Of a DNA stretch of 64,000 bases, positions 63,868-64,000 are shown piece by piece (position 1 is the stretch's first letter; each line of letters opens with the position of its first letter). Origin of the DNA: an uncultured Eubacteriales bacterium. Lineage in GTDB: Bacteria; Bacillota; Clostridia; Christensenellales; Aristaeellaceae. Below the pieces are notes generated by a model. That model made no database searches. It worked only from the letters and a program-made list of their open reading frames with translations, and was not told the DNA's origin. The position numbers were made by a program, and so were the translations under genes. The stretch lies in NCBI GenBank assembly GCA_902790495.1, contig CADASK010000001.1:1-64000 (forward strand), written 5' to 3'.

Positions 63868-64000
63868 TTGTTTGGAGCACGTTTGTTTCCCGGCGGAATT
63901 CATCCGCGGGAAGGTCTGAACGGCAAAGCGGAGAACAGCGGCAATCCGATTCAGGAGCTGCCTGCCGTTTCGCGCGTCATTATCCCGCTGAGCCAGCATA
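63868..64000 (+). CDS. rnfC: Electron transport complex subunit RnfC, 5' end (runs off window)
   Basis: The first 44 codons are present. The start is TTG at 63868, with AAGGGGG upstream. The protein begins MFGARLFPGGIHPREGLNG, with GGIHP as the RnfC N-terminal hallmark, and continues LPAVSRVIIPLSQH, the second conserved block. RnfC is the NADH-binding, cluster-carrying subunit of the ferredoxin:NAD+ oxidoreductase that pumps Na+ or H+ in anaerobes. As the first gene of the usual rnfCDGEAB order it implies a complete operon beyond the window. It is open at the right edge. Confidence 0.88.
   Translation, partial: MFGARLFPGGIHPREGLNGKAENSGNPIQELPAVSRVIIPLSQH

Overview
The window is about 64 kb of GC-rich (roughly 60-65% by eye), gene-dense bacterial chromosome. 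It looks like an obligately anaerobic, low-oxygen-adapted member of the Bacillota (class Clostridia, a high-GC gut-type lineage). Support for this comes from the gene set and order: tig-clpP-clpX-lon, tilS-hpt-ftsH, RNase J, a VanW-family protein, an AddB nuclease, DUF624 and DUF5058 proteins, an [FeFe]-hydrogenase-like protein and the start of rnfC. Shine-Dalgarno sites of the AGGAGG type and sigma-A-like promoters (TTGnnn-17-TATAAT, many with an extended -10 TGn) are also typical. No tRNA, rRNA, CRISPR array, insertion sequence or prophage gene was found. The assignment to a phylum is an inference; a lower rank cannot be given.

Layout. 1-3.6 kb: 3' end of fumarase fumC, a broken FMN-dependent oxidoreductase remnant, and an EF-G paralogue. 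3.8-10 kb: HU gene, then the minus-strand protein quality-control cluster tig-clpP-clpX-lon. 10.2-12.4 kb: a metal-efflux unit made of a free-standing HMA-domain protein and a P1B-type ATPase, behind a consensus promoter and an ArsR/SmtB-type palindrome. 12.5-21 kb: upp, an alpha-oxoamine synthase, a secreted C39-like protein, an alpha/beta hydrolase, a PPK2 polyphosphate kinase, a frameshifted GH13 glucosidase and a MATE transporter. 21.3-29 kb: a plus-strand operon coding for a Q/G/Y/P-rich membrane protein, TilS, Hpt, FtsH and a VanW protein with a similar low-complexity tail.

29.2-34.8 kb: a five-gene minus-strand operon (DUF624 membrane protein, methyltransferase, Hsp33, HEAT-like protein, zinc-ribbon/TPR membrane protein). 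35-42.9 kb: MscL with a zinc ribbon, an ABM monooxygenase-like protein, RNase J, a 514-bp gene-free stretch, then purC, a phosphodiester glycosidase, proB-proA, and divergent xpt. 43-58.3 kb: a long minus-strand run with pectinesterase, AddB, a uridine-kinase-like protein, a DEDDh exonuclease, a BaiN/YhiN flavoprotein, an RpiR regulator, a nucleotidyltransferase, VanY, the [FeFe] hydrogenase, a second MATE transporter and an iron-sulfur aldo/keto reductase. 58.5-64 kb: a short AlaRS, an M20 peptidase with two upstream membrane proteins (DUF5058 pair), and the first 44 codons of rnfC.

The genes mostly describe core housekeeping (proteolysis, tRNA modification and charging, purine/pyrimidine salvage, proline synthesis, RNA decay, recombination) plus anaerobic redox (hydrogenase, Rnf, Fe-S reductase) and carbohydrate use (GH13, pectinesterase). 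I did not find a clear defence or mobile system. The most interesting items are the DUF5058/membrane partner/M20 unit, the zinc-ribbon-TPR/HEAT/Hsp33 operon, the regulator-less split metal pump, the short AlaRS, the two flanking prion-like membrane proteins, AddB without a P-loop, and two genes broken by internal deletions.
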